Assembly (NCBI GenBank): GCA_016190245.1
Contig: JACPQY010000024.1
Coordinates: 185,620-230,501 of the forward strand
Source of the DNA: Nitrospirota bacterium
GTDB lineage: Bacteria > JACPQY01
Reading direction: 5' to 3'
Length of the DNA: 44,882 nt
Below the pieces are notes generated by a model. It ran no database searches. It saw only the letters and a list, made by a program, of their open reading frames with translations, and was not told where the DNA came from. Positions 16,091 through 24,981 of the stretch are shown piece by piece. Made by a program: the position numbers and the translations under genes. Numbering within the stretch: the stretch's first letter is position 1; each line of letters opens with the position of its first letter.

Positions 16091-16133
16091 GGGCCGCACC
16101 AGCCGCAGGATGCGGCGGTGCGGGGCCGGCCCC
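16091..16133. terminator. Strong hairpin between the DUF3089 gene and the sigma operon
   Basis: CCGCACC-A-GCCGCA (16094-16107), loop GGA, then TGCGGC-GGTGCGG (16111-16123) form a 13-bp stem with one bulge. It is followed by the perfect palindrome GGGGCCGGCCCC (16122-16133). It may end the DUF3089 transcript or act as an attenuator ahead of the sigma gene. No T-run follows on the minus strand. The rest of 16134-16308 shows no gene. Confidence 0.5.
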
Positions 16134-16308
16134 GAAACCTTCGCCTCTGAGAATTCATGAACAATCGGGGCTTGGCCATGTGGGTTCTACCATTGCACAC
16201 TCCTCCACGCGCCCGCAAGACCGGAGGGGCATTGATACCCCGGCCTTCGGCCGCAGCCCCTCCCACCAGGGCGCGAGAGGATCTCGCGTGGGCGCCGCCG
16301 CCTTCAGG

Positions 16309-17656
16309 TCACTGGGGAGAACTTGCCGCGCGACGACGTATCTGCTCGATCAGATCCCCGATGGCCAGATTGAAATCGTAGAGGTGGAGTCCGAACGGGC
16401 CGGTCGCCGTGCGGACGTCCAAGGGGTCACCCCGCTGGTCCACCCCTGCGGGATCCTCGTGGAAACCGATGGCGAGGTAGGTGTCGCCATTCGAGGCCCT
16501 CCGGCAGGTGGCCGTGTAGCGCCCGGGGTAGTGACGAAACGTGGAGACCGAGTTCCTCGCGGCGCCCTCGTTCACAAAGAGCCCCGTGAGGGTTGTGCCG
16601 TCAAGGACACGCACGTCGCCCGGCTCCGCGGACCCGTCCTTTATGTTCACCACGGCGTGGCCTTGGGGCAGCACGGCCAGGGCGGGATTCGTGCAGGCCA
16701 CCTCGTCGCGCTCGCCATCCGCGACTCGATGGAGGTAGCCCTCGGGCGCGAGAACCGCATCCACCCCCCCCCCCGGCGGAGCCGGGTTTCGGGTTATCCC
16801 CATCGGCATGAGAGCGATAGTGCAGCACGCATCCCCGCTCGGGGGCATCCGTGCAAAGGGGCAAGTCCGAAAACGACCCGCCCACTCTCTCGCCGGGGAG
16901 TACATAGGTGTTGAAACCGATGGGCAGGGCGAGCACCAGGGCCGCGCGCAGCTCATCGCTCCGGCGGCGTCCCGGCACACGCGTAACCTCCTTCGAACCA
17001 TCGAAGTAGCGGTGGAGAAGGTAGGAAGCCATCTGGGCGCCCTGGGAATGGCCGATGACGACAATCGGGCGGCCGTTGTTCCACTCGCGCAGGTAGGTCT
17101 CGAAGGCCGCCGCCACGTCGGCGAAGGCGGCGCGAAAGATCGCCGCACCCTCTTCGGGAGGAATCATGTAGCTGCCCAGCGTGCCCTGTCGATAGAAGGG
17201 CGCAAAGACGCGGCAGACTTCCGAGAACCGGCCCGCGAGGGCGCGGATCGTGAGGGCGGGAATGAGCACGTCGGTGAGATCCTCATGGTTCCCCGCCTTC
17301 GGGCTCCAGTCCACTGTGGGATAGGTGAAGAAGCAGTCGAGCCTCGCGGGATCGTCGCGCAGCGGAACCTCCTCGCGCGCCGAGCCATCCGCCTCGATCC
17401 GCTCGATCCGATAGGGCCGCGTGCATTCATCCGAGGCCTTCCCCGGGTGACACCCCCAGAGGTCGAGGTTGAGATAGTCCACCGGCGGGAGTGTGCTCGC
17501 CTCCTGGAGCCGCTCGGCCACGCTCGCGCCCGCGGATCCGGCGCCTCCATCCTCGCCGCAAGAGAGCAGGAACAGAGCAATCCCAATAGACACCCACCTT
17601 AGGTTGGCTCCCGCGCCGATCCCGGCTCCCCGCAACTTGCGAAGCGCGAAAACCAT
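16309..17656 (-). pseudogene. DUF3089 alpha/beta-hydrolase-like lipoprotein, frameshifted at a poly-C run
   Basis: One gene read in two frames. The first part (17656 to about 16775) has a lipoprotein signal (LFLLSC), the DUF3089 opening and the nucleophile elbow VIGHSQGAQMA (GxSxG). It then enters the C11 run at 16764-16774 and continues out of frame to a stop at 16601. The second part (GVDAVLAPEGYL ... NPALAVLPQGHAVVNIKDGS ... FRHYPGRY, ending 16309) is the conserved rest of the domain in another frame. Removing one C gives a continuous 448-residue protein. This is either a real slippage/decay mutation or an assembly error. It is divergent from the hydrolase at 17769. Substrate unknown. Confidence 0.82.
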
Positions 17657-17662
17657 CGGCGC

Positions 17663-17668
17663 ACTATA
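17663..17668 (-). promoter_or_regulatory. -10 box of the DUF3089 gene
   Basis: TATAGT on the minus strand ends 6 nt before the ATG at 17656. A weak TTGGAG lies 18 nt upstream. This fits the leaderless pattern of the window. Confidence 0.55.
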
Positions 17669-17752
17669 CGCGAGTCCGGAACGTTGCTCCAACTCCCCGC
17701 CCGGTGGCGTCCGCTGGAAAAGGCGTAGCGGCTGTTGCTCTTTTTGCCAACC

Positions 17753-17761
17753 TGCTAGGAT
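17753..17761 (+). promoter_or_regulatory. Extended -10 box of the hydrolase gene at 17769
   Basis: TGC-TAGGAT, an extended -10 element, ends 7 nt before the ATG. The same CTGCTAGGnT-N7-start layout occurs before lgt at 24967-24974. Confidence 0.55.
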
Positions 17762-17768
17762 CGCGCCG

Positions 17769-18722
17769 ATGAGCATTCGCAGTCTTGGTGTGATCCTGCT
17801 GGTCGTCGGGGTTGCCGCCCTCGTTGCCGTCCTGCCCGTCTTCCATCCCCGCGATTGGCAACCCTGGACCGACGCCATCAAGGAGGCGCCAGGCCAGCTC
17901 GTAAAGACGAAAGACCACACCACACACGTCGTCGTGAAGGGCGAAGGGCCACCGGCGATTCTCATTCACGGTTTCATGTATCACTCGATCATGTGGGAGG
18001 GGACACAGCGGGATCTCACCCACTATGCCCGGACCCACGCGATGGATCTCTACGGCTGGGGCTACAGCTCGCGTCTGGACGCGGTCAACTACTCGTACGA
18101 TCTCTACGCGCGGCAGGTGATCGACCTGATGGACAGCCTGGGAATCGAGCGAGCCGATCTCATCGGACAGTCCATGGGAGGCGGGACAGCCATGGTCGTG
18201 GCGGCGCGGTGGCCTCAGCGCGTGCGCAGCCTGATCCTCGTGGATCCGGCCGGCCTCCCCAACCCCTTGCCCCTCACGGGTCGCATCTTCGGCCTTCAGG
18301 GCGTGGGCGAGTTCCTTGTCGCTCTGCCGGGTCGTTCGGTCTTCAAGAAGAACCTGCAGGATTTCTGGTTTCATGATGCGTCGCGGGTGACGGACGAGTA
18401 CGTGGACGCCGTGATACGTCCGTTTCGGATCACGGGATCAACGCGGACGATCCTGAACATCCTGCGCACGCTCGACTTCGGAAGTCTGGAGGGCGAGGTG
18501 CGAACACTTGCCGGTCACCACATTCCGACGCTTGTCGTCTGGGGCCGCGAGGACCGCGCCGTACCCCTCCCGATCGGGGAGAAGCTTCATCACAGTCTGC
18601 CCGGTTCGCAGTTCTTCGTGGTGGATGGCGCGGGCCACAGCCCACACGAGGAGAAACCCGAGATCGTCCACCCACGGCTGATCGAGTTTCTCAAGTCGCT
18701 TCCCGCTCCGCCTGCGCCCTGA
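17769..18722 (+). CDS. Membrane-anchored alpha/beta hydrolase
   Basis: 317 residues. An N-terminal membrane segment (SLGVILLVVGVAALVAVLPVF, about 4-25) anchors the hydrolase domain in the envelope. Domain marks: oxyanion segment LIHGFMYHS, nucleophile elbow GQSMGGG (Ser), acid in WGREDRAVP, and His in DGAGHSPHEEKP. Substrate unknown; esterase, lipase and C-C hydrolase activities all occur in this fold. It shares a 112-bp divergent promoter region with the DUF3089 gene and is convergent with the epoxide-hydrolase-like gene. Confidence 0.88.
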   Translation: MSIRSLGVILLVVGVAALVAVLPVFHPRDWQPWTDAIKEAPGQLVKTKDHTTHVVVKGEGPPAILIHGFMYHSIMWEGTQRDLTHYARTHAMDLYGWGYSSRLDAVNYSYDLYARQVIDLMDSLGIERADLIGQSMGGGTAMVVAARWPQRVRSLILVDPAGLPNPLPLTGRIFGLQGVGEFLVALPGRSVFKKNLQDFWFHDASRVTDEYVDAVIRPFRITGSTRTILNILRTLDFGSLEGEVRTLAGHHIPTLVVWGREDRAVPLPIGEKLHHSLPGSQFFVVDGAGHSPHEEKPEIVHPRLIEFLKSLPAPPAP

Positions 18723-18748
18723 CGGGGCGGCGGCCTGGGCGAGGCCGC

Positions 18749-19603
18749 TCAACCCGCGAAGAACTCGAGCAACGCCTCGTTCACTTCGTCGGGAGCTTCC
18801 TGCTGGATCCAGTGTCCCACACCGTGAAGAACCCGCACGGTGAGCGGGCCTGAGACGAACTTCGCCATCCCGCGCGTGAAGTCGAGGCTCAGTGCGGGGT
18901 CGCGGTCCGTCCAAAGGATGAGCGTGGGCACGGGTATGGGGTTGAGACGGAGCTGACGAACTGCCTTGTACTGGCTGGGGATCGCTCGATAGTACGCCAG
19001 CCCGCCACCGACGCCCCCCGCCTTGCGCGCAGCCTCGCGGAACGCCTCCAGGTCTTCGGGCGTGAGGCGCTCCTTCCGAACGGCACCCCAACGAAACATC
19101 TGGACCACCCCCGCGTGGTCCCGAAGCGAAATCAGGTACTCCGGCAGCCACGGGATCTGGAAATACAGGATGTAGAGACTGCGGAGGACCTGCAGGGGGT
19201 TCCTCCCCCAAATCTCCAGCGTGCGCATCGGGTGCGGACCGTTCATCACGGCAAGACGGTGCAGACGTTCGGGATACCGGTGGGCGAAATACCACGCGAG
19301 CGCCCCTCCCCAATCGTGTCCCACGAGGTGGACCTTCTTTTCGCCGAGGGCATCGAGGAGGCCGGCCACGTCGGCGGCCAAGGTTTCGAGGTCATACCCG
19401 CTGTCCGGCCGCTCGGTCTCGTTGTACCCCCGCAGATCCGGCGCGACGGCGTGGAACCGGCCCGACAGCGCCTTTATCTGATGCCGCCACGCGTACCAGA
19501 ACTCGGGGAAGCCGTGCAGGAAAACCACCGCGGGCCCGCTCCCGCACTCCGCCACGTGCATGCGGATCCCGTTGGTCTGAACGTGCCGGTGGCGGATCTC
19601 CAA
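18749..19603 (-). CDS. Epoxide hydrolase-like alpha/beta hydrolase
   Basis: About 284 residues. The opening HVQTNGIRMHVAECGSGPAV and HGFPEFWYAWR (oxyanion HGxP) are typical of epoxide hydrolases. The nucleophile elbow is GHDWGG with Asp instead of Ser, the acid is in WTDRDPA, and the base is His in GVGHWIQQEAP. Cap-domain tyrosines (SLYILYFQIPWLPEY) are compatible with epoxide ring opening; haloalkane dehalogenase is the main alternative. The start is uncertain: no ATG precedes the homology, so TTG at 19603 is used here. CTG at 19627, overlapping the stop of the upstream lipoprotein gene, is another option. Probably co-transcribed with that gene. Confidence 0.85.
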   Translation of the reverse strand: MEIRHRHVQTNGIRMHVAECGSGPAVVFLHGFPEFWYAWRHQIKALSGRFHAVAPDLRGYNETERPDSGYDLETLAADVAGLLDALGEKKVHLVGHDWGGALAWYFAHRYPERLHRLAVMNGPHPMRTLEIWGRNPLQVLRSLYILYFQIPWLPEYLISLRDHAGVVQMFRWGAVRKERLTPEDLEAFREAARKAGGVGGGLAYYRAIPSQYKAVRQLRLNPIPVPTLILWTDRDPALSLDFTRGMAKFVSGPLTVRVLHGVGHWIQQEAPDEVNEALLEFFAG

Positions 19604-19623
19604 GGAGGCAGGCGAAGGCGAGG

Positions 19624-22600
19624 TCAGGGCGGCGTCAGGACGTAGGGACACGTGTTGCCCGCGCGGCCCTCGAGGCAGCGGTCGTCGGAGATCACGGCGC
19701 CGTCGGTCTGGAAGAAGCGGGCGATCTGGCTGACCATGAAGGTGTCCACGTCGAACGCTTTCTGAGGGGACGAGACAAAGAATCCGTGCTGGTCGGTGCC
19801 GAAGCCGCACTTGTCCTGGAAGTTCTCCTCTTCAAGATCGTCGTTGGGGCAGGTCAGCGGCAGGCGCATCCCTGACTGACCGGCCGCGCCGAAATCGGCC
19901 GTGCTCACCGTCGCGCGCAGCGGCGGGTCCAGCCTCGGCGGACAAACACCCTTGTGGCAGAGTTCGTCCTTTCCCTCGGAGAGATTGTCCGGATCGAACA
20001 GCAGGCCGTAGGGATTGTGACGCTTCGCGCTTTCGAGGTTTTCCAAGACGTACGCGTCTATGAGCACATCGTTGACCGGCTTTCCGTAGCGCGGGTCGGG
20101 CTCTCGGTAGCCGAGGATCCCGGCCGATCGCGCGATCATGATGGCCGTGTTGAGAGGCACGTTCATGTCGCCGATCGTGCCCACAACGAGAAGGTTGCTC
20201 CCCTTGCGACCGCTCGGCGCCGGCGTCTGACCGAGCGGATCGAGAAAATAGTGCGTCGCGTAGTTGGCCGGGTCGGCCGGATCCACAATCATCTGCGAGA
20301 TCTCCATGAAACGCCGCACGTCCGGGTGGTTGCGTCGAAAACCGTAACCACTTGTGAGGGATACGAGCGGGCTGCCGACAGGATGGTTCGCCCGCGGTTT
20401 CCCGTCCACCCCGAACGACTGGAAGCCGGCATCGACCTCGAATGTGTCAATCACCTGCCGGACGGCGCACGCCCCCGCACGCACGTCCCTCGCGAGGGCG
20501 GTCGGGCATGCTTGGCCATCGAAGAGGGTCACGGCAATGCGATCGCCCGCATCGGCGGCGATGTGGGCCCGGAAAAGATGATCCTTGTGGACTCGCACGA
20601 GGTCGTCCTCCCGGTTCGTGCGGTTCTCGACGAGCACCCAATCCCCTGCCCTCAGTGGCTGCACGCGAGCGAACGTGACCTTCAGGTCCTCGTTCACGTT
20701 GTGGATCAGAAACTTGAGGAGTGTCTCCCCCCCGCCGTCCGCCAGCTGACCGATGACCATGGGACCGAGAAGCGGGAGGAAGACCGCCTCCACCGCCCCT
20801 CCCTGCGTGGTACGCACGCCGATATCAATCAGCCCGCCCCCGCCTGAAACGGGCGCCGCGGCGCGCACGAATGGCTCGATCCCGCCAAGCACGGATGAGA
20901 GGATTCCGCCCAGCGACTGGCCCCAGGCGTAGAACCGGCTGTCCGGCCCGCCCACGTCCGGCGTGCCGTCGCCGTTCCAGTCTCCCCCGAGGTCGTCCGC
21001 CTGACCGTTGCCGTTCATGTCGAACCGCCAGCGTTGGTATCCGTCGTACGAGCGAAGGATCCTCACGAGCTGCATGTAGTCCACGATCGTCTGGCGGACG
21101 ATGTCGCGCGTGTGGAAGGTGTCGGCAGAGAAAAAGTCTCCGCCGGAGTCCACCACGCCATCTCCGTTCAAGTCCCGCGCGCGTCCCGGGAGCGCATCCA
21201 CGAGGGGCAGCAGGCCCAGGCCGCCGGCGACCACGTTCGCGATCTGGGAAAACTGGTCGTCCACGCCGATGCCGTGCCCCACGGCCTCCATCCCGATGCT
21301 GGCGATGCCGTGCTTGGCCATGTGACCCGCGAAGCCGAGGAACTCCACGCGGCTGCTCGTGTAGCCGTGACCGTAGAACGCGACGGGAAACGGCGGCTGG
21401 TGGGGACCATTCGCCTTGGGCACCGCCAGCCAGAACACCGCCTTGTTCTTCCCGAGGTTCCGGGCGGTCCCGGATTCGTAGTCGATGTCGAACACGCCGA
21501 GATGATCGTCCTTGCAGGACTGTGTCGTTTCATCCCAGCGGTGGCAAATGAAGTAGGGCGTCATGAACTCGCCCTGCGCGATGAAGTCCACGTAGTCGTA
21601 CGTCGCCCGCAGCGCCTCAACCTGTTCCGGCCGGATTCCCAGGCCCAGCCCCCCCCCACTCTCGAGGCCGCTCAGAACATCCAGGAGAACTTTCATGAGC
21701 GCGTCGGCCTTGAGAATCCTCGGATTGCGATGGGATGTTGATTCGATCGCTGCGGTGTTGCACGCCCGTCCCGGATGGGCCGCATTCCACTCCTTGTCGC
21801 AGTAGATCGGCGGCGCGTCGGAAAGCTCCGGTGGGGCGAAGGTCGAGAGAAACGCCAGAGGGCCGTCCCCGTACAAACCCCGACGGATCTGGACCATGTC
21901 CCGGGTGACACTCTGAGTGGTGAATGTCCACGCGAAGGCAATCTGATCCACGCCGACGCCCACGCGCTTGAGGATCGGCACGGCGCGGTCGAGGTCCTGC
22001 GTCTGCTGCGCATGGTTCACGTAGGGGAAAGGCGACTGGACGGGCCTGCCGTCCGTGCCCACCACCCGGTCCGTCAGGATCACCGCGTAGGTGCTCTCCT
22101 CTCGAAGTGGGACCACCGGCCGCAGGATCAGCGTATGGGTGGAAACGTCGTAGAAACTGAGCAGATCGTCGAGGCAGTTTCCCGCCGCGCCCGGTTTGAA
22201 GTTCGGTTTCCCCAGCCGACCGTCGTCGTTCGTGTCCTCCCCCGGATCCAGCGAGCCGTTGCCGTTCACGTCCTCGTCCACGGTTTCGAATATGACGTTG
22301 CAGGAGCCCTCGCGAGGGTCGTTGTCGAAGTAGCGCGTCCGCGAGAGACCGAGGGGGAAGTTCCCCCGGCCCATATCGAGTTCCACGGGGTCGTCGGAGG
22401 ACCGGTCGAGGTTCACGACGTACACCGCATCGTCGGAAAGGTCGTGGTTGGTCTGATGGCGGCGGGCGAGGTCGAGAACGTCGAGCGGCGCGTCGAAGGA
22501 GACCGAGATCGCGCCGATCGTGCTGAAACCCGAGAGTTGGTCCACCTTGACGCGGACGTCACGTTCGAGTGCCGTGGGCCCCATGAGGCTTGCGCTGATG

Positions 22601-22824
22601 CGGCGGCCGGTGGGTGAAGTGGGGTCCATGCGCGTGGCGGCGTTGTTCGGGAAGGGCATGTCGGGGAACGGCCGACCCTCGATATCGTAGATCACCTTTG
22701 GGCCGCCCGTCGCCCGCGTGGGGGCCAGGCCCGTCGGGCCGTCGCCGTCGGCGCAGGCGAGCGGGGCCAGCAGGAAAAGGACCGCCACCCACCTCCCCTT
22801 GGCTGAGCCCGCCTCCCGAATCAT
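19624..22824 (-). CDS. Large secreted lipoprotein with alpha/beta-hydrolase core and Ca-binding repeats
   Basis: 1066 residues. Signal sequence with lipobox LAPLAC. An N-terminal beta-rich region (about 40-330) is followed by a hydrolase-like core: PVAFYGHGYTSSRVEF and the nucleophile elbow YAWGQSLGGILSSVLGG. DxNGDG-type Ca-binding loops occur in three places (DVNGNGSLDPGED, DLNGDGVVDSGGD, DMNGNGQADD/DWNGDGTPD). Cysteine pairs are frequent, as in surface proteins. Such proteins are common in myxobacteria-like genomes, but the substrate is unknown. A C9 run (21649-21657) lies in codons for GGG and leaves the frame intact. Confidence 0.85.
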   Translation of the reverse strand: MIREAGSAKGRWVAVLFLLAPLACADGDGPTGLAPTRATGGPKVIYDIEGRPFPDMPFPNNAATRMDPTSPTGRRISASLMGPTALERDVRVKVDQLSGFSTIGAISVSFDAPLDVLDLARRHQTNHDLSDDAVYVVNLDRSSDDPVELDMGRGNFPLGLSRTRYFDNDPREGSCNVIFETVDEDVNGNGSLDPGEDTNDDGRLGKPNFKPGAAGNCLDDLLSFYDVSTHTLILRPVVPLREESTYAVILTDRVVGTDGRPVQSPFPYVNHAQQTQDLDRAVPILKRVGVGVDQIAFAWTFTTQSVTRDMVQIRRGLYGDGPLAFLSTFAPPELSDAPPIYCDKEWNAAHPGRACNTAAIESTSHRNPRILKADALMKVLLDVLSGLESGGGLGLGIRPEQVEALRATYDYVDFIAQGEFMTPYFICHRWDETTQSCKDDHLGVFDIDYESGTARNLGKNKAVFWLAVPKANGPHQPPFPVAFYGHGYTSSRVEFLGFAGHMAKHGIASIGMEAVGHGIGVDDQFSQIANVVAGGLGLLPLVDALPGRARDLNGDGVVDSGGDFFSADTFHTRDIVRQTIVDYMQLVRILRSYDGYQRWRFDMNGNGQADDLGGDWNGDGTPDVGGPDSRFYAWGQSLGGILSSVLGGIEPFVRAAAPVSGGGGLIDIGVRTTQGGAVEAVFLPLLGPMVIGQLADGGGETLLKFLIHNVNEDLKVTFARVQPLRAGDWVLVENRTNREDDLVRVHKDHLFRAHIAADAGDRIAVTLFDGQACPTALARDVRAGACAVRQVIDTFEVDAGFQSFGVDGKPRANHPVGSPLVSLTSGYGFRRNHPDVRRFMEISQMIVDPADPANYATHYFLDPLGQTPAPSGRKGSNLLVVGTIGDMNVPLNTAIMIARSAGILGYREPDPRYGKPVNDVLIDAYVLENLESAKRHNPYGLLFDPDNLSEGKDELCHKGVCPPRLDPPLRATVSTADFGAAGQSGMRLPLTCPNDDLEEENFQDKCGFGTDQHGFFVSSPQKAFDVDTFMVSQIARFFQTDGAVISDDRCLEGRAGNTCPYVLTPP

Positions 22825-22830
22825 CCGCGG

Positions 22831-22859
22831 ATCATAGGGAAACGACCCCGGGGAGTAAA
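22831..22859 (-). promoter_or_regulatory. Promoter of the large hydrolase lipoprotein
   Basis: TTTACT (22854-22859), 17-nt spacer, TATGAT (22831-22836); the ATG at 22824 follows after 6 nt. This predicts a leaderless mRNA. Confidence 0.65.
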
Positions 22860-22894
22860 GCCGCTGGGCCGCGTCGGGTCGCCAACCGGCAGGT

Positions 22895-23314
22895 TCAGGC
22901 GACCTTGCGGCCGGACAGAGTCTCGATGACTTGGCGCGTCAGATTCATCGCTTCCTTGGCGAAGGGGACGTAGGCCAGCATGCCGCGGTAGTAGCCCGCA
23001 AGGTGGACCCCATTGTAGGCCGCATTGAGCAGCTTGACGAGCCTGCCGTTTGTGACCGCGAGGTGCTTCACCGTGGCCGCCCGCAGATCTTCCCAAGACC
23101 GAGGCATTTGCTTTTCGGTAAGACCCCTTTCCTTCAGCGCAGCCCGGACCGCCATGTCGATGGCCAGCCAAGCCGTACCAAATGACTCTCGAACCGGCTT
23201 GATGTCCTCGTAGAGGTTGTCGTTGATCTTCGACCGGCCCAGCAACTCGCGCGCGTTCCGGTAGTACCGGATCGCTTCGTCGAAACCGTTCGGCGCCTGG
23301 CCCCTGCTGCTCAT
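22895..23314 (-). CDS. DUF5618-like helical protein
   Basis: 139 residues, predicted all-helical. FDEAIRYYRNARELLGRS, then YEDIKPVRESFGTAWLAIDM and YNGVHLAGYYRGMLAYVPF resemble the DUF5618 family (HEPN-like small helical proteins of unknown function). The ATG at 23314 has no Shine-Dalgarno. The nearest upstream elements are a -10 box 9 nt away and a G8 run inside the promoter spacer. Confidence 0.72.
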   Translation of the reverse strand: MSSRGQAPNGFDEAIRYYRNARELLGRSKINDNLYEDIKPVRESFGTAWLAIDMAVRAALKERGLTEKQMPRSWEDLRAATVKHLAVTNGRLVKLLNAAYNGVHLAGYYRGMLAYVPFAKEAMNLTRQVIETLSGRKVA

Positions 23315-23323
23315 GGCAAAGAG

Positions 23324-23352
23324 ATTGTCCCCCCCCACCCGCGCCGCGTCAA
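23324..23352 (-). promoter_or_regulatory. Promoter of the DUF5618 gene with a G8 run in its spacer
   Basis: On the minus strand, TTGACG (23347-23352), a 17-nt spacer and GACAAT (23324-23329). Seven of the eight G of the run at 23329-23336 fill the -10-proximal part of the spacer. Loss or gain of one G would change the spacer to 16 or 18. Confidence 0.6.
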
Positions 23353-23367
23353 CGCGCGTCCCGGGCC

Positions 23368-24897
23368 CTATTGAACGACCGCCAGGCCGCCGGCGACGAC
23401 GATCGTGACCCGGCGGCGGTCGTCGAGCGTGAGCGGGGCGTAGCCGCTGTTGGAGAGGAAACCGCGGCCGACATAGGCGCGCCACAGCACCGAGCCCATG
23501 TCCAGATCCAACGCCGTGACGTACCACGAGGCGTTTGACGCCCAGGCATCGTCGCCCTCGATCTCATAGATGTATGCCTGCCGGGACGCCCCCGAGACAA
23601 GCGGCACGGCGTTCGGCGCAAAAAGGCTCTCGTCCTTCCACAGCAGACGTACTCGGCCCGCTGCGGCGTCGAGCCGGTACGCGGCCACGCCCTTCGAGGA
23701 ATTGGACTCGACAACGAACGTATCCCCGTACGCGGCGATCGTGTTCTCCGTTTGCGCGCGAGGGTCTGAAAAGGGGACCGATTCATCCACATCGAGCGGC
23801 GAGCCGTCCGACGTGCGCAGCGCGATCAGTCTCATGGGCCTCGCGCCATCCATGAACACCAGAACCTCCGAATCCGGCCCCATCAGCGTGGGCGTCGTAC
23901 CCGATCCGTCGCTGAATCTCACGTTCTGCTGGGCTGAGAAAAGCGCGCAGGCCTCCAGAGGCGTGGGCTCGGCGCACGGCACGGGCGTTGGCACCGGACC
24001 GGACTCGTACGGGATGCTCCAGATCTCCTCCAATCCGGTCCCACCCTCGCGCAGCTTCACCGCGTGCTTGTTGGTGAGGAGATAGATGCCGTCCTCGGGA
24101 TCCACGGCCAGATTGTTCGAGACGTTTTCGCCCGGGTACGAACGCACGAGCAGGTCCGTCGTCCCGTCTCGGAACACCCGCAGCCGCATCACCTTTACGG
24201 CCGTGGAGTGGGGCACGAGCATGTCGTTTTTGCGCTCCTCCTTGAGCCCCGAGGTGACCAGCGCAAGGTCGATGAGGCCCGGTGAGTGGTAGAGCGGATT
24301 CATCCCGACGATGAGATCGTCCGAGTCGAGCAGATTCGGATGGCGGGCAAGGAGATCCACGGCGAGGACTTCGCGCAGGCCCTCGGAGTCCGGGCAGATG
24401 CGATGCAAAACCTGGCGGGTGAAACTCCAGAAGCAATCCTCGAAATCGAGGATGGTGTAGAGGCTGCTGAACGGGTTCTCGATCGCCAACTCCGCCCGCC
24501 CGTCCGTTCGCAGACTCTCCCCTTCAACCCAGACGCGGTGGAAGACGTGTCGCGAGCGGATCACATCCACGCCTTTGAGCATGAGGTGACCGTCCGACGC
24601 ATACATCACCGCCCCTGGGCCGAGGATGTCGGTGAACACGGTGGCCTGGGGGCTCTCGCCCGCCGGCCCGGCGTGCTCACTGGCGGCCTCTTGAGCGGAC
24701 GAGTGGTGAAGCATGGGCCACGGGCTGTCGGCGAGAAACGGGTTGGACGTTGCCGCCCTCCCGCCATCCCCTTGACTGCATGACGATGCGAGGACGGCGA
24801 GGAACAGGGCCGCGACACGCAAGGCGTAGCGGGAAGAGAGCCCAAGCCGGCACCGACCCTCCGGATTCCTCTGCCGGTATTCTTCTCGCTCTGTCAT
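23368..24897 (-). CDS. Secreted lipoprotein, probable beta-propeller
   Basis: 509 residues. The N-terminus carries an Arg-rich stretch and lipobox LASSC (Cys about 40). The mature part has repeated beta-strand blocks and PQQ-propeller-like ends (WYVTALDLDMGSVLWRAYVG), as in outer-membrane-associated propeller proteins, though the pattern is weak. Function unknown. Start ATG 24897 is chosen from the signal sequence; the long upstream open frame is the complement of lgt and is rejected. It is divergent from lgt. Confidence 0.75.
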   Translation of the reverse strand: MTEREEYRQRNPEGRCRLGLSSRYALRVAALFLAVLASSCSQGDGGRAATSNPFLADSPWPMLHHSSAQEAASEHAGPAGESPQATVFTDILGPGAVMYASDGHLMLKGVDVIRSRHVFHRVWVEGESLRTDGRAELAIENPFSSLYTILDFEDCFWSFTRQVLHRICPDSEGLREVLAVDLLARHPNLLDSDDLIVGMNPLYHSPGLIDLALVTSGLKEERKNDMLVPHSTAVKVMRLRVFRDGTTDLLVRSYPGENVSNNLAVDPEDGIYLLTNKHAVKLREGGTGLEEIWSIPYESGPVPTPVPCAEPTPLEACALFSAQQNVRFSDGSGTTPTLMGPDSEVLVFMDGARPMRLIALRTSDGSPLDVDESVPFSDPRAQTENTIAAYGDTFVVESNSSKGVAAYRLDAAAGRVRLLWKDESLFAPNAVPLVSGASRQAYIYEIEGDDAWASNASWYVTALDLDMGSVLWRAYVGRGFLSNSGYAPLTLDDRRRVTIVVAGGLAVVQ

Positions 24898-24909
24898 CTG
24901 CGTTGGCGG

Positions 24910-24939
24910 ATTGTAGCCACCCCAACCTCGAGTTGTCGA
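24910..24939 (-). promoter_or_regulatory. Promoter of the beta-propeller lipoprotein
   Basis: TCGACA (24934-24939), 18-nt spacer, TACAAT (24910-24915), with the ATG at 24897 12 nt downstream. The -35 box lies in the near-palindrome GTTGTCGAACAAC (24932-24944), placed between this gene and lgt, so one regulator could serve both. Confidence 0.6.
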
Positions 24940-24966
24940 ACAACCTGTACAGGGCTCGGACCTTCT

Positions 24967-24974
24967 GCTAGGGT
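24967..24974 (+). promoter_or_regulatory. Extended -10 box of lgt
   Basis: TGC-TAGGGT immediately precedes a 7-nt gap to the GTG start of lgt. TGTACA 17 nt upstream is a possible -35 box. The layout matches the hydrolase promoter at 17753-17761. Confidence 0.5.
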
Positions 24975-24981
24975 ACCCCCC

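Noticed and set aside
16006-16266. An 86-codon minus-strand frame upstream of the sigma gene
   Set aside because: It passes through the strong hairpin and inverted repeat, has no ribosome site and overlaps the sigma start in another frame.
21649-21657. C9 run in the large hydrolase lipoprotein as a frameshift site
   Set aside because: The frame is continuous and family-like on both sides, encoding glycines.
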